From Fratercula arctica (Eukaryota; Chordata; Aves; Charadriiformes; Alcidae), in the NCBI GenBank assembly GCA_947846985.1, contig CANTUZ010000007.1, positions 35,840,355 to 35,904,354 on the forward strand: a DNA stretch of 64,000 nucleotides, in the 5' to 3' direction. Shown here piece by piece: positions 50,574 to 64,000 of this stretch. The first letter of the stretch is position 1. Every line of letters begins with the position of its first letter. The translations under genes were made by a program, and so were the position numbers. The notes beneath the pieces are model-generated. The model ran no database searches. It had not been told where the DNA came from and saw only the letters and a program-made list of their open reading frames with translations.

Positions 50574-53500
50574 TTGCAGAACCGTCACAGTTTACGTTTT
50601 CTGGGTTTTAATTAAATAAAGGAAAAATAACGTGGGTGGCTGCAGCGATAACACGGGCTCTGCAGAGCGCTCCGATGTTCCCTGCTTTGGGGCTTCAAGT
50701 GTTCATTTGCCACTTTCTCTGGATTAGATGGAGAGAAAGGTTAGCCAGACCTTGAGAAATGGCTTTCTGCTTTTGCCATGAGCCATCACCTGGGTTATCT
50801 GCAGCTCTCGGCACTCAATATATCATCAGGCTGGCTTTGCTGCCCATCCCCAGTAACCCAGCTGCACCGGTGACACACTTGCCCACCCACTCCTTGGCAC
50901 CTCTCCCTCCTCTCCAAGCAGCACCGACCCTCAGCCCAGACCCACAGCCCACCCCCCGCAACCTCTGTGCTGCCCTCCACACCCCAGCCCACGCAGGCTG
51001 GAGGGTGCCAAGGGGCACGGGGATGCTTTGGAAACCCTCAGCCTCTCCCCAGGCTCTGCCATCATTCTGGGCTCCAACCAAGATGTTTTGCCAATGGTTT
51101 TGGCTCTTAGAGGAGAGCCGAGATGCCCCACTGATGTCATTACAGCCCTACACAACCCATCCCAGCAGCTGGAGATGTTAAATGCTCCTGTTCCTCACCC
51201 CATGGGAACAGGTGGATTTTGGAAACGGCCAGCAATTCATGCTCTTTGTCCAGAGAGGCTGCACACAGCAGCGGTGCTTTACAGCCAATGGATCTCTCCT
51301 CCATCTTTCACCACTTCTTATAATCTTTTATTGATTGGTTTTGTTGAACTATTTTATCGATTTGAAGTACTTCCAACCTCTGCAGTCTGGACATAAATAT
51401 TAAAGAGGAGATGAGGGAACACAGGCTTTACGGTGGAGCCCTGGCTCAGCCTTGAGTCTGGCTGGAAACCCAGCTCTGGCCCAGTGGCCTTGATTGACCC
51501 AGGCCAAAAAGCAGGAGAAAGGAGCTGGGACACACGAACACCATGTCCATATTCCTACCTTCCAGGCAGAAGCAGCAGCTCTGTTCAAGCCAGCTAAAAT
51601 AAAGCCTCGGCCATGACTAACCCTGTGGTGGGGATCTGTGAGGAAGAAGGGGGGGGTCATGGCCACCACCACTGTGGCTGGGGGACCTGGCGGGTGCCCA
51701 GGCAGTGGCAGTGTGAGGCCACAGCCAGAAAAAAAAAACAACCAACAAACCTGACCCGCTCGCCACTGGAAAGGCCAAGCCAGGGGGAGTCACTTTGGCA
51801 CGTGGCACTGTCCCTGTGGCTGACACACTGTGCCCAGGCTCCCTTGCCCATCTGCTGCCTGCTTACGCCTTTCTCCTGCGTGCAGGAGGAGGGGGGAAGG
51901 CAGTGAGGAGCCAGCACAGGCACTACGTGCCCCTGCCTGGGACATTACCTGTGCACCACAAAGCCAAATGCTCTAGGAGATGTGGAGAACAACCAGGAGG
52001 CTTTTGAAGCATCAGAAGCAAATGCAGCTCTGCCTCGGGACATCCCAGTGCCTGCTCAGATGCCAACTGGGGTCGGCTTTTGGCCGTGCTGGGTTAATTT
52101 GCTGAAGAGAGATGGAGATTTCAGGGGAGGGCGATCACAGGCAGGGTAGAGAGGAGAAGGTGCGATGGGTCGGGGTGGGATGTTGGTGGAGCCAGGGACC
52201 AGCTGAGTGCTGCCCCAGCCCAAAGTGCATTGCGTAGCCCCATGGACAGTGCAGAGCAGCACATCTCACGAGCCCGGGCTCCTCCTCTTCCCCTCGCAGT
52301 GAGAGTTTTTCCACCATCAGCTATTTTATCCATGGTTTTATCTATGGACTCCTCATGGATTCACTCTCCTCATTGCCACTGCCCCTCGCCATGTCACTCC
52401 CCAGCACAGGCAGAGCAGGGCCACGGGCAGCCCGGGACGCCGGCAGCTCCCAGGGATGCGGGGGGCACGGAGGCGGAAACACGGTGAGGGTGCTGTCTGG
52501 AATACCACCCTGCCATCTTACCCTTACCACGCATCTCAACCCGGCCATCTCCTGCTCTCGCTGCAGTGGCAGATGGATGCTCTACCCGCTCACGCAGCCG
52601 CTGCCTCGCTACACCCCCCCAGTCACTTGCCTGGCTTGAACATCCCCGTGAGTGCCGAGGGTGACTTGGGGCTCGGTTAGACACGAGGGGTTCAGGTTGG
52701 CCTCCACCCTGGGATGCAGCCCAGTAAAGCCCGGTTTGTCTGCCTCAAAACCAAGTAGGGACATGCCCAGGGTGAGACATCAGGCAGCTGGGGTTTGGGT
52801 CAGGATTATTTCTTCTTCACATAGTTTTTAAAAATAAGCTTTACAATTTGGTTTTGACCTCTAGCGTTTGTCTCTCTTAAGAGCATGCAAAAAAGAAACA
52901 ACACAACAAATGCAATGGGGCAAAACCTCCAGCCCTTGTAACACCAAACCACTGAAAGATGGTCACGTTTATCATGTTAACACAGGGAAGAACGTCTCTG
53001 CTCCTTCCAGAGCGTGGCGGTGGTAAGCATTACGGTGAGGAAGAGCTGGTTAAACCAGAAAGAGGAGCATGCATGATGTAAGGACTCCCATTTCATATGT
53101 GAACCATCAACAAATAAATAAAACAGATCATAAAAAGCACATGACCACCCCACTTTCTCATACAAACCCCCAACTAGAAGGTTTTACCTTTCCTGTGGTT
53201 CAGCTGTTTGGTTTAAGCAGTGGAAACAACCTGTCTTAAGATGAGACGTGCCTCTGGGTGCTGCTTCATGCCCACAGCTTACATTGGTCTCTGCCTATGA
53301 CGCCTAAGCTCACAGGAGCGAGTCCCCGGGGTTTTGCAGGGGGTGAGAGAAGCCTGGGCAACCACAGGCAGCGGCTGGCCCTGGGTCCCGCCCACCTGCC
53401 TCCTGGGAAAACCACACAGCTTGTTTCCACCTGGATCCTACAGCACAAATGACCCTTTCCTGCGGGGAGGCGAAGCTGAGCCCCCCCCCACTCCTATTGA

Positions 53501-55004
53501 GGAAAACCCAGTTTCCATTTCATTTCATCAGCTCTTTGCAGCTGCAGGGATCGGTGCCCTCCTCCACCAGCCCGCAGCCCCAGCAGCGCACCAGGGGGAA
53601 AGAAAGGTCCAACCCCCACCTGCGGGAAGAAAATGCAGTTATTTTTTAATTGTTGTTAAGCATAGTTACTTAACAGCTTCCGAAAGCTCCTAAAATTTGT
53701 CATACTGCTGCCCTCCAGTCCTCATATTACATATATCCAGTTAAACTTGCACTAGCCACTGCTGAGAAGGGTGGACGAAGCTCTCTTTTTTTTTTCTTTT
53801 ATCAGGAAAGAACATCCAGCCAAAAAATATAGTGGCAAAGCGAGCTGTCCTTTAGGCAGCCGATTTCACAGATAAGTTACTCCCTGACGGCGCGCGGTAC
53901 AGATCTCATCTTGCAAACGGCCCCATGGGGACGCGTCCTGCTCCTGTGCAGAGCGGTGCCAGCACAGGACAAATCAATGCAAGGCTGCGGAGAACAAAAC
54001 TCATCTTAACGCACACGGTTTTTAGCCCGGATCGAGCCTCTTGAAATCAATGGAAATATTTCCTTTGCCACGTGTGCCTGAGGCACGCCGATCCCATGGT
54101 TTGCAGGGCGGCGCTGAGGGGTCCTCCCCTTCGGGCTGCACAAACCCCCCCATGTTTAGCAGCTAACGGGGGGGGGGTGGTGTCCAAAAGGCCCAGTGCT
54201 GGGTATTGCCTGCAGGGGCGACAGCAGAGCTGCTTTATTATCCAGCTCCTTTCTTCCACCTTTTCCATTTATTTATATAAACGCTGCAAAGTCTCCTGTG
54301 GTTCCACCAAACCGTGATTTACCTATAGGGAAAACACACACAGCGCTCCCCCTTCCCTCCAGCACCCCTCTGTGCCCACAAGTGAACCAAAGTGCAGAGG
54401 AAACAGCTCTATACATTCCTATACGTGGCTGTGGGTGCCTGGGAGGGTCCTGGGATGGGTGGGAGCCTGGGGGGAGGGAGGGTCTGGGGTGCCGGCTCTT
54501 AGCTCGAGGCAAATGGCAAGATTGTGGATTTTATAACGTTTTCTCCATACAGTTGAACTGGTCTGCATTACTGCATGTTATTTCATTAGTCTTAATTAAT
54601 AAAAACCTAAACATTACCCCCAAAAGGAGGCTCCTGTCGCCACTTTTAATTTCTCAGCAGGGCCAAAAGCTTCGAGCCCTGACGCAGAGCGTGGGCAAAC
54701 CAGACCTTCCCAAAAGCTCACTGCCAGCCCAAATGTGTGTGGGATGTCCCCAGAAAGTGAGGGCTGTGTCCCTGGCTGCATCCTCCATCAGAGTAAGAAC
54801 CACTCCGTGACACAGAGAAAAATGTGATTTTTGCCCCTTCTGGAGCCCAGCTGAAGCAGCTCCAGATCCCCCGGGAGAGGAGGAGGGATGTTTCCACCGT
54901 CAGGAGAGGGGACGTGGGCAGAGGCGCTGCCGAGCACCGCGGCCCCATCACAACCCCTCCAGCATCGGGCTGGGGAGCAGGAATCCCACCAAGTTCCTAA
55001 CAGG

Positions 55005-55072
55005 AAAAAAAATCTAAAAACAAACAAACAAACAACAAAACAATAAAACAAACAAACAAAAGAACCCCAAAC
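55005..55072. repeat. AAAC-type simple repeat
   Basis: Repeated AAAC/AACA units with A-runs from about 55005 to 55072. Low-complexity, possibly the A-rich tail of an unrecognised element. Confidence 0.85.
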
Positions 55073-57394
55073 TAAATAAATTGCTGAACAGGCTCTATCT
55101 CCACCATACTTGCTCTCCAAACAAACTAAAAGATGCTAATAATAGACTTCAGTGCTGGCAAACACCTTCCGAAAGTACAGTCTGGGGGAAGGATGGCACA
55201 GCCGATGTGCTGGTCTGGCAGAGGGATCGGGGCAGCTGCTGCCCAGACACTTCTCGCTCCCCCGTGAGAGCTTTGATGGCAGCTGGTGTTTCACCGTGCC
55301 TAAAATACTTTAAATGGCCCAGCCACCCCGAATGCCCTGTCAGGGAGCGGGGGGCTTGCAGCACTGCAGACACATCACACAGCTATTTCTGGGCCGTTCT
55401 ATAAATACGCTTTTTCTCTGGAAACAGCCCTCAGCAGCGCTGAGGCCAAAACTCTTCACAGCACTTGACCTTTTTGGCTCCTTTTTGGAGCCAGCCCCTC
55501 TGCTTCCCTAGAAAATCCCCTCCTGGATTAAAAGCTGGTTCTCCCCAAATAGAGCTGTTGAGGGAGCTGGGGGCAGCTGGGGCAGGAGCCCCTCCTTCCC
55601 CCCAGTGAGCCCATTCCCCCAGCGTCTGGCCTGCGTCACTGTCACACACCGTGAGTTGAAATGAAGTTCAGGAGTATTTCTTAAGGAGAGGAGACCCTAT
55701 TGCAGGTCTCCTTGGGGCAATTTTATCACCTTTCCCAGTACCAGCAGGGAAACAAAGCCCATTTTGGAGGTCAACAGGACCGCCCCAGCGCTGCTGCCGC
55801 CCTTGCTTTGGGACCGTTGCTCTCAGGCCCTACCCGGGCTCTGCTTGCTAATGCCCGACATGCTGAAACAGCCCTCTCCAAGTGCCCAGGGGACAAGGTA
55901 GGGCACAGCAGCAGGTTTTGTGCCCCCTCCTCCTGCGTACAAACTGATGGCAGCCCAGTGGGCAGCTCACCACGGGCTCCACAGGTCCCAAGTTGCAAAG
56001 AGAAGCTCTCGCCGAGACAGGCTCCAGCCGCCGCCTCCCTCTGGGACACAGGGATTTACCGCCACGCAGCACCTAGTGCAGTGTCAGATTTACACAGCCT
56101 GAACCCTTATTTACACTTCAATTTTGTCGCGGCTCACACACAAACACAAATCACATTGCTTTCCCAAGAGGTTCTCACCAACAAGGCTGCATGTGTTTTC
56201 TCCCCTGGTATTTAAGGGTGGAGTGCAGCCATACCAGCAGTTAGATATTAAAAATTAATAAACTGGGGAAAAAACAGGAGCTAGCAGCTCCGATTGAAGA
56301 TGAACAGGTATTTGGATTTTCAAAGAGATAATGCTTTGACTTAAGCACACAAATGACTGATCGCACTTATAAGACTGTTCATCTGCTTTGTACTTGAATT
56401 AGATGATGCACTTCTAAAACCCATCCCCAGGTGGGTTCTGGGTCTTTTTAGAGATCTGGCATGAAAGCACCAGATGGACACGAGCCACGTGCCAAGCGAT
56501 GAAATGCAGTAATGGCTCACCAAGTGTCATCTCTCCGCCTAGTCCTTTGAAGACGGCTTGAAACAGAAATGCAAATATCTATTTTTTTATTAGTAACCCA
56601 GCTCAAACCACTTCAGTTCGATCACAGAGATGCAGCCTGAGTTCACCAGAATAAACATTTACTCAGGTGCCTCACAGGCTGCAGAATCACATAGCAAGGG
56701 GTAAACTTTTTTCCCCCCCAAAAAAATTCACACAGTTTTTTTTCCTCCCCCTCCCAGAACTGTCAGGAAAAGCCATGAAACCTTTCCACAGACTTTTCTC
56801 ACAAACCCAGAGGACTGGGGGTCTCCTCACTGGCCAGCAGTGCCCCATGCTGACATGGTGGGAGTATTCACATCCCAGCGCCAGGACACGAAAAGCGGGA
56901 CAGATGTCTGCGGTGGACCATGTGGGATGGACAGACGGACACCTCTGGGACAGAGCCCACCCCAGCAGAGTACGAGCATCAGGAGGTACGTGGTGGGGAC
57001 TGATCTGCCTGTCCCCACCACATAGTGGGCCCTGGGGACGGCATCCCCCATCCAGCCTTCCCCACTTGAACCCTTTCTTCCACCAATCCGCAGCCCATTT
57101 CTCAGGACAGACTTAAATCCTTTATCCTGCCTCCTGCAGGGTGGGTTGGAAATGGAGAATGGGCAGCGGGGTGTCGTTCCCCACATTCCCTGGGTGGGCT
57201 ATGAGAGCATTGACGGGCCCTCGTCCCCCCGGGGCAGCCCTGGGCGCTGCAGGGAGCATGGCACACAGCCTGCCGGCACGGCAGGATGCTGGCAGGGAGA
57301 GGAAACACTATTCTGCTTCCCAACAAAGACAGACCTAACTGCCGGGCTGGAGGTGTTTCACTAAATCAATTTTTAAATCATCTCACTTCTTTCT

Positions 57395-57442
57395 TAAAAA
57401 AAAAAAAAAAAAAAGAATAAATAAAAAAAAATATATATATAT
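57395..57442. repeat. Poly-A followed by AT repeat
   Basis: About 19 A, then AATAAATAAA, nine A and a short (TA) run. A simple repeat. Confidence 0.9.
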
Positions 57443-60400
57443 GTGCCTCTTATTATATTAGGGTTTTCTTTTCTTTTTTCCTTGCCCCTGGAGGGAGGAG
57501 CAGCCCCCTCAGCACAGCCAAGTCCTTTCCCACTCCCAGCACAGGGACGAGGAGGGGGCCGAGTGGCCCATATCCTGCAGAAGAAACTTCTGAGCTCCCG
57601 TGCGGTGCCCTGCGGTACCAAAGAAAGGTCTGATTAACCTCACTGTGAAACAGCAGCTACCACATTATGTGCTATAGTGTACTTAATCCAGAAGGATAAA
57701 GCCATTCATTTAGATTCAAGATGGATTCCTTATATGACATCATGAAGTCAGACAGCCAAAATTTAACATTTGATCTGTGCTAATCTACGGTTTGTGCTGC
57801 TTGGAGAAGATATCGCAGCTCCTATCACCACCCTCCCAGGGTTCCTATATTCCCATATGCACTTGCATTTTAAGCACATCAATAAACCCTGCCAATCCCG
57901 CAACAATACGGTCTCCTCAGCTCATGGCAGCTCGTGCAGCTTGTTGCAGGTTTCTGGGTTTTGCAGAGGGGGAGGCCGCCTGCCTCTGCTCGGAAGAGCA
58001 AAGAGGATGAGCAGGAGCCAGGAGACCACCAAGGGGGACGACAAGCCCCTCCAGCTGCAAGCCCTGCACACTGGAGATCCACAAGCTCTGGTTTCCACCC
58101 AGGTCTCAGATGCCTGGCTGCGGGATAGGGGCCATCAGCAATCACCGCCCTTGGCTGCACCATGCCGGCGCCCAGGGACCTCCCGGGAACGGCTCCACCG
58201 GCGCGGGGAGGCTGAGACCAGCCGCGCTTACTGGCAGGAGGGGCTCTGCCCATGGACCCTGCGTTGCCAGCAAACGCGTTCCGTGCTCGGGGAAGGGCTG
58301 AGCGTTCATCTACGGCATCACACAGCGCTTGGGGGCCGCGAGTCTGGAGCGGAGCCAGAGCCCGGTGCATTCATTGGACAAACTTTTCTCTTGCCCGCTG
58401 AGGTTTGGACTAAGACCTACACCCAGCAAGACAGGGCCCCTCTCATTTATCTGACACACATGGGATTTTGTGATGGGAGAGCTTCAAAAAGCTGCAAGAG
58501 ACCAACTGTGGTGAGTACGCCAGCCCCGCTGCCAGGGGAAGCTTTCCCAGGCAAAGGCGCCTGTTCTCGTGCTGGCAGGAGCTGCCTCTCCTGCCTTCAC
58601 CTACCTGCGCAGGGCTCCCGCTGGCTCAGCGTCAACGATCAGGTTTCTGAAGAGCTTTTTGCCTTCTGCGTAGCTCTGCGACTTCCTCTTCCTTTCCATT
58701 TTAGTGACTTCAGAGTTTCCACCCAACACTGAAGTTTCCTTCAAAGCCCAGACTGTTTAGAGCAGCACCAGCAGCTTCCTCCTCAATCACATCTCTCTCC
58801 ACTTGCTGGCGAGTCCATTTTCCTTAATGGCTTCTTTTCCTGGGACATGTGCAGTCCGCTTAATTGCTAGATAACCAGCTTGACTGCTATTAAGAAGTTT
58901 CCCTTGTTTTCCCCTCTTACGGTATTTTTTTTTTCCTAGTCCATGTCTCATTTGGCTCCCATCCCTCCTCTTCTCCACTTCCAGGTCTGTCCCCCCCAAG
59001 CACCAGTACAGGAGATGCCAGGTCACTGCGACTGCAGAGCCCAGCCCACAGCTCGCCCCACGATCTCACACTTCATACCACATGTGGTTTTTAGGTGGAT
59101 GCCCTGGACAACCTACAGCACTCCCCACCTTTGTTTATGGTTGTAAGAAAAACCCAGAGCTCCACTGTGCTGCAGAAAAACAGTGAGGAGGAGTCCAAAG
59201 GCTCCTAAACCAAGCCAACTGGTAGGTGAATCTGCTGCTGTCCTCCTGCTCTCACCCTGTTTCTTGTCCATCTGTCCTGAGGTGGTGCAGCTCTGGCACA
59301 TCGCTGCCTCCAGGCTAGGTGGGCTCCCAGAAGTTGGGAAGCCACTGGCAGGGGGCTGGAGCATTTCCACCTGTCCATGGAGGGCACTTGGTGCCACTGC
59401 CTGACGCTGCTTTTGTGCAGATGTGCCCACGTGTTGTGAAATAAAACCCAAATTTAGAAGGTCTGTGTTCTGCTCAGCTGTGAGACGCCACATTATTCAG
59501 ATGTACATATGCACTTGTTCAAGAGGAAGGGCGATTTCAATTTGCATGTAAGAGCTGTAGAAGGTTGCCTTTTGCAATACACTGAAAGGAAACGATTAGG
59601 AAATTACAATTTAGGTGAGAGGCTCCATGTGGCTTCCATCAGCCTCGCACAGAATCACAGATTTTACCAATACTGCAAGATATTATACCAGCAAATTTGT
59701 CCGATGGCTTAGACACCATCCTGGCACCAGAGAAGACGTCTGTAAGTCAGACACCTGCTCAGCGGTCCCCGCAGCTCAGCCTTCTGTCGAGCAGTTGCTG
59801 TGACAGAGGATCCTGTTTTTGCTAAAATTCCACTGTGGAGCGTATCGAGCAGCCGACATCACCTGCTGAGCAAGTACCCAACCCTCTCCCTGCAGGCGTC
59901 TCCAGGTGTTCACAGCCACAGTTTCCATGCAGAAACACTCGACCTGGTGTAAGAGGGGGCAGCACCAAACCTGTGCTCCCACCGAGGCCCACGAAACCAT
60001 TCTCAGGAGGAGTTCGAACGCCCACTGCTCCCTCCAGCACGTCCACCTCTGCTGCGCCCAGAGCGCTGCAGGACCTTCAGTGTCCCGCTGGGAGAAACTG
60101 CCCTGCTTAACACACGGCATCTCTTAGAACGATACACAGACGCCTCTCCACCTCTGAATTGGATGTAATGGGGTGGTGAGAATTCATCTAAGCTTCCAAC
60201 ACAGGCCCTTTCTAGAGCGCTACCACTGTCTCACACATCCTGTCAAGAAGAGCAATAAGGAGCAGATTGAAAACCCTCCAAGCACCCCCAGAGTAAGGGC
60301 CCACCGGCAGAGCCCTCCTCTCGGCCACAGCAGAGGCTCTCCTGGGCCCCAGTTTCCCCCGCTGACGAAGAGGACACCCCTTCCCACACTGCCAGGGCTC

Positions 60401-63400
60401 ACCAGCCACTCCCCGTCCATCTCCAGTAACCTGCTCTCTCCTCCACGGCTCCCCATCCCAGACCCCCCTCCTCGGCGCTGGCCCCGGGGGGCACACGGAT
60501 GCTGAGCTCCCACGGCCACGCACAGCGGCACCAAAGAGATGCTGTAAAACACAAATCAGGCTCACGGAGCCAGTTACGTGAAGTGTAAAATAGAGGCAAA
60601 GAAGGTTTTACGATCATTCCTCAAGGAAGAAGAGGGTTTTGCTCCCACTTCCTCTGACATTCCTTTTTATCACTGTAACGATGCCTCGCTGATTGGAAGA
60701 AGAGCCTGACGGGTTTTAGCCTGGCTTAAAACAAATCCATCTACAGCACCAAGGAGACTTCGACAACCACCGAGAGAGGGTGGAGACAGAAGCTTTCATT
60801 ATTTAGTGGAAAGCATATCAAATTTGCTAGATCCTAAACTCCTTTTTAAATGATACCAATTAGTCCTAATTGGTGCAGGAGTCGGCATTACCTGGGTCCT
60901 GACACCAGCTCAGGAGCCGAATGCAAAGTCAAATAAATCCCAATTTAAAACTATTCAAGTTTTAAACAAAAATTGCGGGGGTTGTTTTTGTCTCTCACTA
61001 TGCCGAGAACGTGTTTGACAATTGTGCAAATGTCTAATAAGTTAAGAAACAATTTTAGGAGAAGAAAGGTTGAAGTACGGCAGTAAGAGAGTTGCAGACA
61101 GCACTTTGGGTAGGCTGCCAATTTCTTAGCCGCGGCTGAAAAGAACTGATTAAGTTAACTGTTATTAATGAAGTGATATACCTGTATATATTACATCATC
61201 ATCTAATATACGTCAGTAGCCACACGGTTTCTCACGTTACCGTTTTTATGCTTTACTTGTATCCACTTGACAGTGCTGCTGCTTTGAGACGCCACCGTCG
61301 GGGCGGAGGCGAGGGGCGCTGGTGGCGAGGGTGGGCGTCCCCCACGGCACCGCGCTGCCAGGCACCTGCCCGACTGCTAAGGCAGGCAACCACAAAAGCT
61401 GGGAAAAAATTAAACAAATAAATCAGTATTCACCAGGCTGAAAAACTTCACAGCCATGACAAATCCATTCAGACGAGAGCCCTGAAGAAAAAGGAAATCT
61501 GGGGAAGTTGGATGACTGGCTTCTGTGGAATTTCCACCCCAATTCCCTGCTGAACACACTCAGACCTTTGAATTTATTTTTCTTTCTAGCTGGAGGGCCA
61601 CTGAGAGGGCATGGCAAGACATGCTAGTAGAGAAAACACAGCCCAAGAGAGGTTGACGCACATCTCCTCTCCTTTTTTTCCCCCGATGATTTGGAAAGAA
61701 CCTCTTTCCAAAGCCCCAACTAGAGACTGTTCACAATGGTGAGGAGCTCCTGCTTTAACAGAGTACTATCTTGAGAAGAGCCCTACAGGAGAAATGGGGA
61801 AGAGAGAGCGGTCCCTGTGACAGAAGTGGAATAACCGGCTCGGGCAGCATTCAAACCCCGCTGGTCCGTACTACTGTGTGTACTGAAAGAAGCCCAAATA
61901 CTTCTCCAGAAGGCATGGCAGAGTGTGGAATTTGTACTGTGATTCCAGTCTCTTAAGGGAGCCCTTCTGGTGGCCACGTATCTCTTGAAAACCAGCAAGA
62001 TGACCACGCTACTGGAGCGGATCACTTTACGCTCTGGAAGCACAGGTGTCTATCAGGCTACTGGGGCATCTGTAAGGGGAGATTAAAAGTATCTGCACAG
62101 CACAATGCACCGTGACTGACGCTTCTGGGCTATTGTGGGTCCTAGAATAAATTTAGCTACATTTATGTTGCATTTAAGCCTGAACAAAAAGCATTCTCTT
62201 CCCCAAATACCTGGACTAAATGAAAGAACAATGAAGTCCTCTCCCCAGGAGCCACACATCACTTACCCGACCTTCTCTCTAGAGGGAAGTAGAGCAGTCT
62301 CCACCACGGTGATGCTCCAGCACTTAAAACATGTTTTCCATTACACATCTAAACCAGAATACCTGTAGATCATATCCTCACAGTATTGAAATGTACAGTC
62401 TGTTCTCAAGCTTCTCAGGCACTAAAACCACATAAACATCTCCTGTTTTACCTTCCCACTCTGCAGGCTCCTTTATTTCTATTAGAGGCTCCTGCAATTT
62501 AATATTTTAACATATTAATATTTTCCTAAGACACAGAACTCAGCCCATTTTAATCTAGCAATTAATTCCTTTTGGCTCCAAAAGCACTTGCCGTTTTGTT
62601 CATTAACACAGAGGTAATCCTCCGTCCCTGAAAGGTGGAAGCCTCTGCAGAGGCGAAGGCTGCCCGAGCTCACTGCAGGGCTCTTGGAGGGAGGGAAGAG
62701 CATTAAGCACTAAGTACGGATAACCAGGCTCCCGGGACGGGCCAGGCACCGACACCGCAGCCTTCACCGTGCCCTCCAAGGGCTCCCGGGGCACGAGTGC
62801 CACAGGGGAAAGATGAAGTCCACACACACCGTCTGTAAAACATGCCCTGCTCCCACAACACAAACCCTGAAGTATCCTTTAAGAAGGTTATTTTCTTCAT
62901 CGCTATTATTCTTCTCTATGAAGAGAGTCTTCTCAACCAATTTTATCTTCACCCTGAAGTGGCTTCTCATGACCTTTCCTCTGAAAAAAGGATTTTTTTT
63001 TTGTTTGTTTGTTTGGTTGTTTTTTTTTGTTACCGTGAAGCAACAAGAACAGCTCTGCTTATTTGTGTGTTCTATCATAGATTTAGAGTTTGTGAAGCTT
63101 TGCAGGGATGAAGTGATGGGTGCGGGGCAGGGGGGGGTGGGCAAAGATAAGCGTGGGGGGGAAAACCGTCAAAACCAGAGATGTTATCCCAGGCTGCAGA
63201 GAGCCGTGAACAGGCACGGCAGTGACATTTGGGGGGGTCAGATCAATTCCAGCCCAAAGAAGCACCCAGGCTGTGTAGGTGCAGGTGGACGGTCCTGCAG
63301 GAGGGGCCGCACCACACCACACCTTTTACCCTCTGCCACCATAAGGGGCTACGGTTGTGGAGTTAACACACAACTATCAGAGTTAACTGGAAATATTTGA

Positions 63401-63779
63401 AAGAAAAAAGATCATTTCGATACGCTGAAGTCTTCCCGTACTGGTTTGCCTGATGGAAAGCAGGCAGCCTGCCCAGAGCCGGGGCTCCGCACCTCTCCAG
63501 ACCATTCCACACCTCTGCTCGTGCAGACTGAGCGACTGAACAGGCATCCACGGAATATTAAACACTCCTTCAAGTAGTGATATATTAATACAATGTACAG
63601 TAAAATATATTTGCCTCGTAATTCTGGAAATGTCGGCTGAGAGTCAGCCGAATATAAAAATTGCTTCATCCTGGCTTAAGTGGATTAGAAGATGATCTTC
63701 CATTTCTTCCCAGCAGCCGGCCTGCCCGGCAGACTGGGGTCTTATGGTCCTCTGCTCTGGCGAGGCCATGCCAGGAGCA
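57443..63779. other. GC-rich intergenic stretch with one long unrecognised ORF
   Basis: It contains a 320-codon plus-strand ORF at 57770-58732 that resembles no protein I know, no RNA gene, and a TTTG-type repeat near 62992-63029. Other ORFs are shorter and overlap ORFs on the opposite strand. Confidence 0.5.
62992..63029. repeat. T-rich TTTG repeat
   Basis: A T-run, then several TTTG units and another T-run. A simple repeat. Confidence 0.85.
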
Positions 63780-63787
63780 GCGCGTCG

Positions 63788-63860
63788 ACTGCTGGGCCCC
63801 AGTTCAAGAGGAGTGCGAGGAACTGGGGAAGCCCAGCGGAGGCTACGTGAGGGTCACGGC
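63788..63860 (+). mobile_element. CR1 LINE fragment, sense
   Basis: The plus strand reads GACTGCTGGGCCCCAGTTCA and soon after CCCAGCGGAGGCTACGTGAG. This follows the well-known bird CR1 ORF2/3' segment (a phrase of the form CTGGGCTCCCCAGTTCAAGA, then CCAGCGGAGGGCTACGAGGA) with a few gaps. It is short, and the borders are approximate. Confidence 0.6.
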
Positions 63861-64000
63861 ACGGGGCACACCACCGCCAGCTCCTCGGGGAGGGGAAGGG
63901 GCCAGGCTGAGCGGGCCCACAAATGGGACGTCCCCGGCACCTCAGCTCCCGGGCCAGCTACCGGCACCGTGGGGTCCAGCTCCTCCCAGCTGGGGCGAGC
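63861..64000. other. GC-rich window edge
   Basis: No feature was recognised up to the end of the window. Confidence 0.5.

Larger units (their letters stand above)
48357..57394. other. GC-rich intergenic stretch
   Basis: No gene was recognised. Overlapping ORFs on both strands (for example 54196-54810 on the plus strand) have proline-, serine- and glycine-rich compositions expected of translated GC-rich non-coding DNA. An AAAC repeat and an inverted repeat are listed separately. Confidence 0.55.

Noticed and set aside
59990..60040. tRNA B-box-like GAGTTCGAACGCC
   Set aside because: No A box at the right distance and no cloverleaf can be drawn.
62813..63400. 195-codon plus-strand ORF
   Set aside because: Includes a poly-Phe stretch from a T-rich simple repeat; looks like translated non-coding DNA.
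1..64000. CRISPR arrays, operons, phage or other prokaryotic systems
   Set aside because: Spliced vertebrate gene, CR1 and ERVL repeats identify avian nuclear DNA. No spaced direct-repeat array or gene cluster is present.

Overview
The window is vertebrate nuclear DNA, almost certainly from a bird. Evidence: several CR1-type LINE fragments, two LTRs that match avian ERVL-class elements, and three exons of one recognisable gene whose introns are large but compact for a vertebrate. There is no operon-like or prokaryotic organisation, and most open reading frames are chance ORFs in non-coding DNA.

The one gene I can establish is SH2D1A (the adaptor SAP), on the minus strand. Coding exon 1 is at 21048-21184, exon 2 at 8527-8590 and exon 3 at about 5089-5224. 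Splice sites, reading phases and exon lengths are consistent. The exons encode a complete SH2 domain with the phosphotyrosine-binding arginine and the Fyn-contact arginine in place. The C-terminal tail is not settled: the exon 3 donor is weak, and I could not recognise a fourth coding exon.

Layout: 1-1840 is AT-rich and ends in a plus-strand polyadenylation signal with a GT-rich downstream element. It may be the 3' UTR of a convergent gene, TENM1 by human synteny (inference). About 1841-3970 is intergenic. About 3970-21184 is SH2D1A, with an ERVL-like LTR in intron 2 and a 24-bp minisatellite in intron 1. About 21185-21450 is the presumed promoter, with ETS and NFAT-like motifs. From 21450 to 64000 I see no protein-coding gene. 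This part holds two old antisense CR1 copies (24.3-25.3 kb and 27.5-28.0 kb), two short CR1 scraps (41.7 and 63.8 kb), an intact solo LTR with a 5-bp target duplication (47822-48351), simple repeats, one G-quadruplex motif and one 12-bp perfect inverted repeat. From about 42 kb onward the sequence is visibly more GC-rich.

I found no sign of an undescribed multi-gene system. The points most worth following up are the altered SH2D1A C-terminus, the convergent 3' ends, the LTRs and a few regulatory-looking motifs.
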